A stretch of 64,000 nt of DNA from Lamellibrachia satsuma (GCA_033239005.1 BSQZ01000073.1:2916001-2980000), one strand, 5' to 3'; shown: positions 45,555-56,520, counted from the stretch's first letter. Notes: a model not told the origin generated them from the sequence alone. Numbers and translations are program-made.

Positions 45555-46199
45555 CTAAGTAACCCCCCTGCGCTTCTTGTTTAAATAGTGTTGACTACCA
45601 AAAATATTCGTTATGCTACCCATGCCACTGTCTACTGCTGCTGCTAGCCCTTCCGCAAATACTGCTGCCCCCTTTCCACTTAGATGCAGCCCGTCCTTCA
45701 TGTACATATCAGCCCTTCCAACAAAACTTCCCCACAAATCCACAAAACTCACTTCCTCTTCTCTACATAGCTTCTCGACTAGCATGTTAATTGCCATCCC
45801 CCGGCAATTTCGATATCTATGACCCCTCCTTCCTATTACTGGTAGAATCCCTGGCAGTATTACCTGCTCAACCCGCGTCTGCTTTAGTGTTCTGCCCAAA
45901 TTCATGTATTTCCAAACTATGGCAGTTGTACCCTCCCTCTCTACGTTATTTGTCCCTACGTGTACTAAAACAGATCCACCCTTGCCCAAACCCACAATGT
46001 TTTCTACCCTCTCAGTTATTGCCTCTATTTTGGCCCCAGGCAAGCAAACTACAACGTCCTCTCCCTTGTTTAAGACTCTGTCGGTCTTCCTAACTATTGA
46101 GTCCCCCACAATCTGTCGTCTCCTCCCCCCCCCCGACTCCTTCGCTACTTCGAAACACGAGGACTTACTGTGTGCCGCGTTGCAGAACTGCAAGATTTC
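45555..46199 (-). pseudogene. LINE A copy 2 ORF1 esterase domain, intact stretch of 212 residues
   Basis: RRRQIVGDSIVRKTD (block I, nucleophile Ser in GDS), VVCLPGAKIEAITERVENI, GSVLVHVGTNNVEREGTTAI (GTNN), QVILPGILPVIGRRGHRYRN and MYMKDGLHLSGKGAAVFAEG (Asp-x-x-His) follow in one open frame. All SGNH-type catalytic landmarks are present. Its 5' side is interrupted at 46200 by an inserted AT-rich segment, so the ORF1 N-terminus is detached. In LINEs this ORF1 type is thought to have a lipid-hydrolase-like role in the ribonucleoprotein. Confidence 0.88.
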
Positions 46200-46545
46200 A
46201 GAACTCTTTTATACCATATGCTTTAAGACACTGGCAGTAATTATGAACTGATTTATAAATTAGTTACTTTTTACATAATAGTAGTAGGCCATATAATTTA
46301 TTCTACTATAGTATTGCCTGTTTTAAGTTTTAATTTATGATTATGTCCTTCATATTTACATTGTTAATATACAAACATTACTTTAAACATGATGTACATG
46401 CACCTTTTAAGTTTTTATATTTAAAGTCATATTTTTGTCTTAATTAATTTATTATCATTGGTTGTTTTACTGTGCCAATTGTATAATTCAACTGCTATAG
46501 TTGCCATTTTAATAAAATTATTATTATTATTATTATTATTATTAT
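46200..46545 (+). mobile_element. LINE 3'-UTR fragment with (ATT)n tail, inserted in LINE A ORF1
   Basis: An AT-rich, non-coding ~345-bp segment ends plus-strand with gttgccattttaataaaa followed by about nine ATT units (46516-46545). An AATAAA-type signal plus an (ATT)n tail is typical of the 3' end of some non-LTR elements. It separates the LINE A ORF1 N-terminus from its esterase domain. The parent family is not identified. Confidence 0.7.
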
Positions 46546-46880
46546 ACTGTCTCCCCCACTCCAATTTCCTTCGATCCACTTGTCTTCCCTCCGATTTCTT
46601 TCCTTCTCGTCTCCTTTCGTCCTGTCTTCCTATGTCCCTTCTCCTTCCGTCCTGTCTCCCTACGACCGGTCATCTTACCTCCTCTCAACCTCCTCCCAGG
46701 CTGAGGTGAGTTCACCCTAACATCTCTCTCGTCGTCTTCCCCCACTTTATCCACTGTCCCCTCACCAGACCACTGGCACAAACCACCTGCTCCCTTCCCA
46801 CCACTGCCACAACGAGCAGCCTCAGCTGTTCTAACTCCACTTCAAGTTCCTTCATCCTCGTACATCCCCTACACTCAAAA
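46546..46880 (-). pseudogene. LINE A copy 2 ORF1 N-terminal part
   Basis: From 46880 downward: ILLFECRGCTRMKELEVELE then QLRLLVVAVVGREQVV, a Cys pair followed by a heptad-like Leu/Glu stretch. The charged GRRLRGGKMTGRRETGRKEK and KETRRKEIGGKTSGSKEI then follow in a shifted frame. It corresponds to the Lys/Glu-rich start of ORF1 in copy 1. Confidence 0.78.
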
Positions 46881-46912
46881 AGAAGGATCTGAGCAGCTGA
46901 GCTAATATATTA

Positions 46913-48285
46913 TGAACAATTGTTTAACAAATATAAAAACTGCACAGGAAAACCTTGGAAAACTATAAATGAAATTGTTCAAAGATCCAACGAAAAGAGA
47001 TCATTATCTATATATTTTAGAAAAGGAGACTGCAAAATAACTGCCATTGTAGACATTGCTAATAAATTTAATGTATTCTTTGCAAACATAGGTCAACACC
47101 TTGGCAACAAAATCAAACACACAAGTAATAAACATCATAGTTTCTATCTGACAGGAAATCCTTAACTGTTTTTTTCAATTCCAAGAAATAAATGAAGAGT
47201 CAATAATCAAAATAATTGACACATTCCCTGCAAAATCCAGTAGTGGTCATGATGGTATTACATTGAAGCAATTAAAATATATAAAACTCATTTTAATTAA
47301 ACCCTTAACATTACTTCTTAATCAAATATTTAATACTGGAATCTTCCCAGACAGGATGAAAATTGCAAAAAGTAATTCCTATTATTTAAAAATGATGACG
47401 AAACACTGGTCTGTAACTACATACCGATATCACTGTTACCTGTTATCTCTAAAGTTGTTGATAAAGTTTGCACAATCAGATAAATTTATTTTTTTACAGA
47501 CCATTCACTTTTCAATGCTAACCAGTACAGCTTCAAATCTGGTCACTCAACTAAATATGCCATTATGGAAGTTATTGACATAACTATAACAGCACTGGAT
47601 TCAAATGAAACACCTATCAATATATTTTTACATTTACCAAAAGCATTTGAAAGCTTAGACCACAAAATTCTATTAACGAAATCACACATGTATGGAATAT
47701 GTGACACTGCTCTAATGGAAAGCTACTTAAAAATAGAAAACAATATGTTACATATAAGGATAACATTTCTGAAACTCTGCCTATTACTACAGGTGTACCA
47801 CAAGGCTCCATAATAGGCCCACTTCTTTTTGTAATAATATACATAATCGATTTACCAAAGTCAAGTAAGACATTTAATTATATAATGTATGCAGACGACA
47901 CAACTCTATTTACTAAATCCAGTAGTTAAACTCACGTACTAAACATATCGAGCAACGTTTAAACACATAAAGTAAACGAATTGCTGAACATTAATAAACA
48001 GTCTCTAAATATAAAGAAATCCAAGTATATAATACACAAATTGAGAAATAAAAAATGCATTCCTTTCCTACTTAAGATAGATGAAACTAGAATCGAAACA
48101 GTCCAAAACTTTAATCTTTTAGGTTTGACATTACAAGAAGATCTAAGCTGGGACAGTCATATAAAACATATTTCTATCAAATGTTAAAAAAATAATAGGT
48201 ATATTAAACAAATTAAAATGCTTTTTGCCATTAAATATAAAAGTCACTTTGTATACCTCATTACGTATAGGCCTCCCTGTCTTGA
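46913..48285 (+). pseudogene. LINE B, right part: RT and C-terminal region
   Basis: EQLFNKYKNCTGKPWKTINE, IVDIANKFNVFFANIGQHLG, then broken RT blocks: TGIFPDRMKIAK (47337-47372), ANQYSFKSGHSTKYAIMEVI, NIFLHLPKAFESLDHKIL (motif A, Asp replaced by His) and YNVCRRHNSIY or YADDTTLF in alternate frames near 47880-47910. MLNINKQSLNIKKSKYIIHK and QNFNLLGLTLQEDLSWDSHI follow to 48180. It continues the 42660-43519 fragment across the LINE A insertion. Confidence 0.83.
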
Positions 48286-48714
48286 AAGACAATAGGTTCT
48301 GCGCCTGGAGAGTCAGTGGTTGGTGGGACAGCGCCAGCTGTAACTGCGCAGATCAAACTACAGAGAACATCATTTACGATAAAATAACTGAAATATTTGT
48401 CAAACCTGTATTAGAAGTTATGCACTTGTGTTATTATTTTAAAAAGTGCTTTTAAAGTAAGCTAAATGAACTTTGTTGAATATTATAATACTGGGGTTGC
48501 TGCCACGAGAGCGACCAACAATGGTCTTAGTGGCAGTCTCCCTGATCCCTTTTAAGTTTATCTACAACAAACTGATAGTCCATGTCTAGGCTATTATAAT
48601 GTCATTACACTTCAGTTTTATTATATTTGTGTTGCACATTTAGTCTACAATACATGTATTACTTGATATTTATTAACACATGTTACTTGAGCTGTTACAG
48701 TTTCATTGTATTGA
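48286..48714. other. Unassigned spacer
   Basis: No recognisable coding or repeat. Confidence 0.45.
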
Positions 48715-48766
48715 CGACGTATAACTGCGTATCATCTGTACGCCGTTGATACGCAGTTATACGTCG
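48715..48766. repeat. Perfect 20-bp hairpin at the LINE E truncation point
   Basis: CGACGTATAACTGCGTATCA (48715-48734) is exactly reverse-complementary to 48747-48766, with a 12-nt loop. The right arm is LINE E coding (DTQLYVD). The left arm is an inverted copy of it, and similarity stops immediately beyond. Confidence 0.95.
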
Positions 48767-49008
48767 ATTTCCCACCATTTGTATGGTCACCGTGTGACTA
48801 TACACATGCTCTTGTCCGAATGGAGGCGTGCATCAGTAAAGTTAAAACGTGCCTCTATGACAACGGACTGGTTCTTAACGAGAGCAAAACGGAAGCAATT
48901 GTCGTACATTCATCGAGCCTGCGCAGGCCAATACACATTGAGCACGTTGACGTCTGCGGGCAATATGTAGCGACATCGACCATCGTCCGTGACTTTGGCG
49001 GTGCAATA
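48747..49008 (+). pseudogene. LINE E (Rex/CR1-like) RT fragment, first piece
   Basis: DTQLYVDFPPFVWSP starts just after where the YADD box would be. MEACISKVKTCLYDNGLVLN, ESKTEAIVVHSSSLRRPIHI and TSTIVRDFGGAI follow to 49008. This is the post-YADD region of a CR1/Rex-type RT. It ends at the gypsy-2 LTR, and the next conserved block reappears at about 53620. Confidence 0.85.
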
Positions 49009-49178
49009 TGTTACGTGTCATACGTATGTATTGACGAAGTATTACTCAAGAATAACAACTTGAAGTGTAGCGTGAACAGAAGCTTTACTAGCCGGCACAA
49101 TCTGAGACAAAAACTAGCGTGGCGTCATCTAGCGAGTAGTAATAACATTATAACGTTATAACATAACGTCTTATAACA
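49009..49178 (-). repeat. gypsy-2 3' LTR, 170 bp
   Basis: On the minus strand it runs from TGTTATAAGACG to GACACGTAACA, a TGTTA...TAACA pair of ends. It is preceded by AAGGGGAAAGA at 49179-49190, a good polypurine tract. No second LTR copy was found by eye. Confidence 0.78.
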
Positions 49179-49390
49179 TCTTTCCCCTTATGGAGAGGCT
49201 TACAAATTACATACACTTTAGCATAGTATGTTTTATAAATTATAGATACGCAAATTAAATGAACATAGTGACAAGCATTAGTCAACTATAGAACATCTGT
49301 ATAAGTTTGCTTCATTTGTTTAAATGTCACCAAATTAAATGACCACACTAAGATCTTAAAATCTTCTTTGTCTGTGAGATGTATACGATG

Positions 49391-49888
49391 TTTCACAGCT
49401 TTCTAACATTGTTCCACAAGTTCAGCTTTCTAATACGTTTCACAAGTTCAGCTTTCTAACAGGTTTAATAAGTTCAGTCTTCTAACAAGTTTCACAAGTT
49501 CAGCTTTCTAACAGGTTTCATAAGTTCAGCCTTCTAACAAGTTTCACAAGTTCAGCTTTCTAACAGGTTTCATAAGTTCAGCCTTCTAACAAGTTTCACA
49601 AGTTCAGCTTTCTAACATTGTTCCACAAGTTCAGCCTACTAACACGTTTCACAAGTTCAGCTTTCTAACAGGATTAATAAGTTAAGCCTTCTAACAAGTT
49701 TCACAAGTTCAGCTTTCTAACAGGTTTCATAAGTTCAGCCTTCTAACAAGTTTCACAAGTTCAGCTTTCTAACATTGTTCCACAAGTTCAGCCTTCTAAC
49801 ACGTTTCACAAGTTCAGCTTTCTAACAGGTTTCATAAGTTCAGCCTTCTAACAGGTTTCATAAGTTCAGCTTTCTAACAGGTTTCACG
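49391..49888. repeat. 26-bp minisatellite with a 52-bp higher-order pattern
   Basis: Units of aagttcagctttctaaca plus ggtttcat or agtttcac recur every 26 bp (for example 49444 and 49470). Alternating aagttcagctttc and aagttcagccttc units make a 52-bp pattern over part of the array. It occupies the 3' non-coding region of gypsy-2, between LTR and integrase. Confidence 0.95.
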
Positions 49889-50073
49889 ACCCTTCCGGTT
49901 TTCGTCACATATTGTTGTGTCACGTTCGGCGACGAGGGGAGTCGTGTGATGTCTGTTGACTCTTTCACAGGTGATTGTGCTTTGTCAGGGCTCTTCGTTG
50001 GAGTAATGCTGACTGTCTCGTCTAGAACTGTGCGTGGCTGTGATGGCCGAAGTGGAGACCGTTGAATGTTTAT

Positions 50074-51110
50074 TTATCTGGGTCTCGGGGACTCTCGCAG
50101 AAACTGACCTTTACGTCCATCATCCGTTGTTACTTCGTATGACCGTCTCACAGGCCGTTTAGTCACAGTCGCTTGTTCCCATTCCCGTCTCCCAGCCTGG
50201 AATGGCTGAATTCTTACGAGATTGCCTGGTTTCAATGGTCTCAACACTCGCCTGTTGTTACACCGTTCACAGACTCTTGCTTGTTTGTCTTCCATTCGTT
50301 CTCTTTCATCTTTGGAGTAGCCACTTGATGGTTTCAGAACATAAGATGTCGTGGGAACAAGAGTCTTCGTTCTGCGTCCCATGAGTCGTTGTGTTGGACC
50401 AGTTTTGAGACTTTCTGTTGGTGTGTTTCTCAGGTTGAGTAGACCAAGGTATGGGTCTTCATGTGCAGTTCTGCATTTTCTTAGCAGTCGTTTCGCTATC
50501 TTGACGACAGCTGCTGCAACACCATTCGCTTTGCTGTTACCAGGACTTGACATCTCATGGCTAAATCCCCACTTTTCACTGAACATTTTGAATTTGTGAG
50601 ACGTGTATTGAGGTCCTCCGTCACTGATTACAGTATCCGGCACATCATGCCTTGCGAAGTGGTGTTTCAATTTCGTGATAACATCTTCAGATAACGTTTC
50701 CTTCAGAAAGTAAATTTCAAAGAAGTTACTGTAGTAGTCCACTGTGATTAGATAGTTTCTTCCCTCAAATGACAGTAGATCTGTGCCAACCTTTTGCCAA
50801 GGACGACAAGGGACTTCGTGCACGAACAGCGGTTCAGCAGTTTGTTTGTCACTATTAGTGGCGCATGTATCGCATGACTATGTACTGTCGAATTTCGCTC
50901 GACATGCCAGGCCAGAATACCAATTCTCTAGCTCTGCGTAGACATGAGTTAAATTCCCATGTGACCTGTGCGTAGTTTCACTTTGATGTCTGGTCGCATA
51001 GCAGCCGGTATGACGACTCTTTCGCTGCGTAGAATTATTCCATCGTGGACGGTTAGTTCGTCACGATAGCTGAAGTAAGGAGTCAGTGAGTTTGGCACTG
51101 CTTCTTTGTT
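50074..51110 (-). pseudogene. gypsy-2 integrase
   Basis: From 51010 downward: VKLRTGHMGINSCLRRAREL and VFWPGMSSEIR (His and Cys zinc region, frame-broken). Then VGTDLLSFEGRNYLITVDYY (first Asp) and DTVISDGGPQYTSHKFKMFS (second Asp) appear in a 249-residue frame. The third catalytic position lies in SKANGVAAAVVKIAKRLLRK, where the expected Glu reads Ala by a GAA-to-GCA type change. GNLVRIQPFQAGRREWEQAT is the C-terminal SH3-like block. Loss of the Glu would itself abolish strand transfer. Confidence 0.88.
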
Positions 51111-51240
51111 TGGCGGCCATCCTTTCATGATGGTGTTCTTTGTTTGGCGGCCATCCTTTCATGATGGTGTTCTTTGTTTGGCGGCCATCCTTTCATGATG
51201 GTGTTCTTTGTTTGGCGGCCATCCTTTCATGATGATGTTC
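51104..51240. repeat. 34-bp tandem repeat, four copies, in gypsy-2 coding
   Basis: The word tttcatgatggtg recurs at 51123, 51157 and 51191, and tttcatgatgatg at 51225, each 34 bp apart. The unit includes ctttgtttggcggccatcc. On the minus strand it encodes the IIMKGWPPNKE-type segment between RNase H and integrase, so extra copies were added inside a coding region. Confidence 0.96.
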
Positions 51241-51650
51241 TTCAAACAAGACAGACATTCATCTCGTTCAGTCGCGACGCGGATCTCATCAAGTCTATCA
51301 CTTTTGATGGGCAGGAATGAGAGATTGTTCACAGACAACTGTTCCGAGCACGGTGTGTCTGGTAGAGGTGAGCGAGATAGAGCATCTGCGACTGGAATCG
51401 ATTTTCCACTCATATGTTAACATATATTGTGTTCGCAGTAGAAGTGCTTGCAGACGTTTCGGGGCCTTTGACAACGGTTTCGACACAACAGCGACTAGTG
51501 GTTTGTGATCGGTGTCAACACTCACATGGCGCCCGTACGTATAGTGATGAAACTTTTCCAATCCGAAGCTCACGGCCAGCATTTCTTTTTCTATTTGCGC
51601 ATACCGTTTTTTAGTCTCTGTTAACGTTCTGCTCGCAAAGGCCACAGGCT
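51159..51650 (-). pseudogene. gypsy-2 RNase H
   Basis: AFASRTLTETKKRYAQIEKE (Glu of the catalytic set), VSFGLEKFHHYTYGRHVSVD and TDHKPLVAVVSKPLSKAPKR (Asp) are typical gypsy RNase H. The following frame (51413-51159) has SIPVADALSRSPLPD, the conserved N-x-x-ADALSR block after RNase H. It then enters the 34-bp repeat. Confidence 0.88.
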
Positions 51651-51654
51651 TGCC

Positions 51655-52177
51655 TTATTGGAAGAGTGCTGACCCAAGCCCATATTCGCTTGCATCATTT
51701 TCGAGTCCCAATTCCTTTGTAGGGTCGTAGAATGCAGGTACAGGTGCGTTGATTAGCATTTGTGTGATAGTTTCAAACGCGTCTTGCTGTGAATCGGACC
51801 ACGTCCACGTAACGTCGTGTTTAGTCAGATTCATCAAAGGGTAGATGACATCCGTCATGTGCGGCATAAACTTGGCAAGGTAGTTAACCATTCCGAGGTA
51901 ACGACGCAGTTCTTCAACATTCGTTGGTGCAGCCATTTTAGCGATAGCCTTGACTATTTCAGGGTCAGACTGCAATCCTTCCTTTGTTATGCGATGTCCC
52001 ATGAAGGTCATTTCGCTCATGCGTGGTTGTAGTTTCTCTCGGTTCAACTTCAAGTTCGTGTAGCGTATCGTCGAGAATAGGAAGGGTATAGTGCTCACGA
52101 AGAAGTGCTTTATTCAGTTCTCGAGGATCTATGCACCCTCTTACCCACCATTCTTCTTTGTTAACAAGTTGGCTCAC
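51655..52177 (-). pseudogene. gypsy-2 reverse transcriptase, palm core deleted
   Basis: From 52177: WWVRGCIDPRELNKALLREH and YTLPILDDTLHELE (fingers, then motif A start). After this it jumps directly to LKLNREKLQPRMSEMTFMGH, VEELRRYLGMVNYLAKFMPH and WTWSDSQQDAFETITQMLIN. DPTKELGLENDASEYGLGSA starts the RNase H domain. The segment with the catalytic YxDD box is absent, a deletion of roughly 100 residues. Confidence 0.88.
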
Positions 52178-52838
52178 CCATCTTTGTGATTACGCCTAAC
52201 TTTGTCATTCTATCCAGTCCTGCCTTTAGTTTTGGACGAACAGCGACAGGCATACGTCTCATGGGCATGACTGTTCGATGAATCGTCTCATGGACTTGGA
52301 GGTGTACTTTTCCTGGGAGTGCCCCAAGTCTGCCATCGAACGTATCGGGATGTTGCTCAACGGGAGAAACCGTAGCGACTTTCTCGATATCTTGTTCATT
52401 GATCTTCATCAATTTCATCTTCTTCGCAGTTTTGTACCAGAGTTGTGGTGTGTAGTTGTCACTCACAACCATGAATTCGATGGAGTACGTTTTCTTGTTC
52501 TTTGGATTCTTTACCACTGTATGGCAGATCCCTAGTGGAGCAGCCTCTGTGTTGTTCCACATTTTAAGGTTGCGTGTAGTAGGCTTTATGTTGTCTGCAT
52601 AACGTGCAGGCAGTGTGTTCAGTGTAGCACCAGTATCGACCTGGAACGTCTCTTTATGACGGCCAACCAGCATACGACATTTCAATTGTCGTTCACTGTC
52701 GTTTGACAGCGTATGTATCCACTCGTCCGAGTCATCTGGTGCTGTCACCTGGTGGACGAGTTTACGCACTTTCTCTTGTGCGGTACATTTCTTCGCGAAA
52801 TGATTTTTCCTCTTACACAGTGAGCACGTTTTGCCCAA
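52161..52838 (-). pseudogene. gypsy-2 zinc knuckle, protease and RT N-terminal linker
   Basis: CSLCKRKNHFAKKC at the start is a C-x2-C-x4-H-x4-C knuckle. ETFQVDTGATLNTLPARYAD carries the DTGA protease active site. DTFDGRLGALPGKVHLQVHE, VMPMRRMPVAVRPKLKAGLD and KLGVITKMGEPT are the standard pre-RT blocks. The frame is open for 225 residues. Upstream gag is missing. Confidence 0.9.
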
Positions 52839-52850
52839 TGCCGGACAGAA

Positions 52851-53603
52851 ATTTTTATCGTATTCTGTATATCAAGAGCCCAACACTGTATCACATTAGC
52901 AATCCATTTATTTTCACATTTGTAATAACTTTTTTTGTGTTCATTATCATCGAGTGATGAATTACATAGAAAACATTATACATTGTAGTGTATGTAGCGA
53001 ATCCCCGTTTTCCGATCCACAGCCCAGATTTATGAGGGACCAGGGCTCCAGAACAGATGGCGGGTTCATCTCTGGCAGGAAGCTGTCTGCCTGTTGTGCG
53101 CTCGCAGACAGGTTCGAGGTACTGATAGTAAGGTGGGAGCTAGATTCAACTGACCCTTGGTAATGGGCTGATTTAACCAGCACACTGGTCACACTGGTCA
53201 CACCGGTCACACTGGCCCGTGCACATTCAACAATGAACTATCCAACACGGAACATTTGCTAGTCTTTTTTCCCCGTACAATTTTCAAAGATAATCGAACC
53301 ACGACCATTTTCGATAGCAGTCGACTCCTCTATGGGGTAAATAAATACGATACAGTAAAATTAATGGTTTTCTATTCAATGTTTCTTTCTCAGTCACACC
53401 CAACCATAATAAAATGTTTTGGCAAGCAAATAATTAAATGAAATTAAGTATATATTTATTCTGAAGTAAACTTTTAAGAATAAAGTTCTCAACATTTGGC
53501 ACAACAATATGGAAATATATTCATGAAAATATAGATTTGTAAATTTTTTTTTATATAATTTTGAAGAAAATCAAATGAACTGCAGTTAGTTAAATTAATG
53601 TAG
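52851..53603. other. Unassigned region with four 9-bp repeats
   Basis: No gene assigned. cacactggt is repeated about four times at 53180-53215. A frame at 52954-53163 (for example GSRTDGGFISGRKLSACCAL) is unrecognised. The missing 5' end of gypsy-2 would be expected here. Confidence 0.5.
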
Positions 53604-53830
53604 GTGCTAAAAGAGTCGCATATTACGGAGGTTTGCAAATCTGCTATATACCATCTACGCAATATTGCGTTACTTAACCCGTACTGCAAAAGAGCAAATT
53701 GTGCACACACAAGCAGGCTCGACGTTGGTAACGCGTTGCTGTACCGACTCGCATTCAAACAAACCAAAGGACTCCAAAGATTGCAGAATTGGGTGGCGCG
53801 CCTCGTGGATTTGCTATTCCTAAGACATGA
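53604..53830 (+). pseudogene. LINE E RT fragment, second piece
   Basis: SHITEVCKSAIYHLRNIALL, then CAHTSRLDVGNALLYRLAFK and LQRLQNWVARLVDLL are the thumb region of Rex/CR1-like RTs. In intact elements they directly follow the VRDFG block that ends at 49008. The plus orientation and order agree with one LINE split by gypsy-2. Confidence 0.8.
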
Positions 53831-53952
53831 TGTTTCGTGTATTTAAACATGAAATTAATTACTTTTATTGTCATCATCTATACGAAACGTTGATTACTTT
53901 GAACGGGTTGATGCTTCAGGCCGGCTTCCTTCGTCACCACTTTGACGTAATC

Positions 53953-56285
53953 ACGCATTGGATGTGGTACAGTAGAATGTGGAGGGACGTATTGGATGCA
54001 CTACAGTAGAACGTAGATGGACGTATTGGATGTAGTACAGTAGAATGTAGAGGGACGTATTGGATGTACTACAGTAGAACGTAGAGGGACGTATTTGATG
54101 TGCTACTGTAGAACGTAGAGGGACGTATTGGATGTATTACAGTAGAATGTAGAGAGACGTATTGGATGTACTACAGTAGAACGTAGAGGGACGTATTGGA
54201 TGTAGTACAGTAGAGTGTAGAGAGACGTATTGGATGTACTACAGTAGAACGTAGAGAGACGTATTGGATGTACTACAGTAGAACGTAGAGGGACGTATTG
54301 GATGTAGTACAGTAGAGTGTAGAGAGACGTATTGGATGTACTACAGTAGAACGTAGAGAGACGTATTGGATGTACTACAGTAGAACGTAGAGGGACGTAT
54401 TGGATGTACTACAGTAGAACGTAGAGAGACGTATTGGATGTACTACAGTAGAATGTAGAGAGACGTATTGGATGTACTTCAGTAGAACGTAGAGGGACGT
54501 ATTGGATGTAGTGCAGTAGAATGTAGAGAGACGTATTGGATGTACTACTGTAGAACGTAGAGAGACGTATTGGATGTACTACAGTAGAACGTAGAGGGAC
54601 GTATTGGATGTACTACAGTAGAATGTAGAGGGATGTATTGGATGTACTACAGTAGAAAACAGAGGGACGTATTGGATGTACTACAGTAGAACGTAGAGGG
54701 ACGTATTGGATGTAGTACAGTAGAATGTAGAGGGACGTATTGGATGTACTACAGTAGAATGTAGAGGGACGTATTGGATGTACTACAGTAAAACGTAGAG
54801 AGACGTATTGGATGTACAATAGTAGAATGTAGAAGGACGTATTGGATGTACTACAGTAGAATGTAGAGGGACGTATTGGATGTAGTGCAGTAGAATGTAG
54901 AGAGACGTATTGGATGTACTACTGTAGAACGTAGAGAGACGTATTGGATGTACTACAGTAGAACGTAGAGGGACGTATTGGACGTAGTACAGTAGAATGT
55001 AGAGGGATGTATTGGATGTACTACAGTAGAAAACAGAGGGACGTATTGGATGTACTACAGTAGAACGTAGAGGGACGTATTGGATGTAGTACAGTAGAAT
55101 GCAGAGGGACGTATTGGATGTACTACAGTAGAATGTAGAGGGACGTATTGGATGTACTACAGTAGAACGTAGAGAGACGTATTGGATGTACTACAGTAGA
55201 ATGTAGAAGGACGTATTGGATGTACTACAGTAGAATGTAGAGGGACGTATTGGATGTACTACAGTAGAATGTAGAGAGACGTATTGGATGTACTACAGTA
55301 GAATGTAGAGACGTATTGGATGTACTACAGTAAAATGTAGAGGGACGTGTTGGATGTACTACAGTAGAACGTAGAGAGACGTATTGGATGTACTACAGTA
55401 GAACGTAGAAGGACGTATTGGATGTACTACAGTAGAATGTAGAGGGACGTATTGGATGTACAACAGTAGAATGTAGAGAGACGTATTGGACGTACTACAG
55501 TAGAATGTAGAAGGACGTATTGGATGTACTACAGTAGAATGTAGAGGGACGTATTGGATGTACTACAGTAGAATGTAGAGAGACGTATTGGATGTACTAC
55601 AGTAGAATGTAGAAGGACGTATTGGATGTACTACAGTAGAATGTAGAGGGACGTATTGGATGTTATACAGTAGAATGTAGAGGGACGTATTGGATGTACT
55701 ACAGTAGAACGTAGAGGGACGTATTGGATGTACTATAGTAGAACGTAGAGAGAAGTATTGTATGTAGAACAGTAGAATGTAGAGACGTATTGGATGTAGT
55801 ACAGTAGAATGTAGAGGGACGTATTGGATGTACTACAGTAGAATGTAGAGGGACTTATTGGATGTACTACAGTAGAACGTAGAGGGACGTATTGGATGTA
55901 CTACAGTAGAATGTAGAGAGACGTATTGGATGTACTACAATAGAACGTAGAGGGACGTATTGGATGTACTACAGTAGAACGTAGAGAGACGTATTGGATG
56001 TAGTACAGTAGAATGTAGAGAGACGTATTGGATGTAGTACAGTAGAATGTAGAGGGACGTATTGGATGTAGTACAGTAGAACGTAGAGGGACGTATTGGA
56101 TGTACTACAGTAAAATGTAGAGGGACTTATTGGATGTACTACAGTAGAATGTAGAGGGACGTATTGGAAGTACTACAGTAGAATGTAGAGGGACGTATTG
56201 GATGTACTACAGTAGAACGTAGAGGGACGTATTGGATGTAGCACAGTAGAATGTAGAGAGACGTATTGGATGTACTACAGTAGAC
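53953..56285. repeat. 34-bp minisatellite array, about 68 units
   Basis: The unit is acgtattggatgtactacag plus tagaatgtagaggg, repeated every 34 bp (for example 54021 to 54055). Common variants are aatgtag/aacgtag, tagtac/tactac and agagac/agggac. One unit type (aaaacagaggg) recurs at 54655 and 55030, suggesting a block duplication. There is no sequence relation to the other 34-bp arrays. Confidence 0.97.
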
Positions 56286-56520
56286 GGTCGTCTGTCACGT
56301 TCCCGAGATGAGTCTGACACACTTCAACAGCCACGTTTATTGAAACGTGCGGTCAACAGATGGTCAACGCATGCTAATGTTGCACCAAGTGATCCCATGT
56401 CCTAAAGCAAGTCTTGCACATAATTCCTGAAAAAAGAAAAACACAACATGTTTAAAGCCAGAGACATGCATTTTAAATAAAAAATATTTCTGATTATTAG
56501 TACTTCTTCAAAACATGGTA
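56286..56520. other. Spacer between two minisatellites
   Basis: About 235 bp of unique-looking sequence with no assigned feature. Confidence 0.5.

Larger units (their letters stand above)
43520..46880 (-). mobile_element. LINE A copy 2, CR1-like, inserted in LINE B
   Basis: On the minus strand it shows an ORF1 start (46880-46546), an inserted LINE 3' end (46545-46200), an esterase domain (46193-45555), an endonuclease (45552-44907), a linker, part of the RT palm with FADD, the RT C-terminus, and a 3' end with (AATCTTGTTA)x2 at 43520-43539. It is more complete than copy 1. RT fingers and motifs A-B are deleted: VRDKVGPL and NNRGNIIS run directly into SGVPHGSVLGPILFLIYIND. LINE B coding flanks it on both sides. 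Confidence 0.9.
49009..52850 (-). mobile_element. gypsy-2: Ty3/gypsy LTR retrotransposon, 5'-truncated
   Basis: On the minus strand it retains a gag zinc knuckle, protease, part of RT, RNase H, integrase, a repeat-filled 3' region, a polypurine tract and a 3' LTR (49178-49009). No 5' LTR or most of gag is found up to 53600. LINE E coding lies on both sides, so the insertion site is probably within LINE E. It is unrelated in sequence detail to gypsy-1. Confidence 0.85.
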
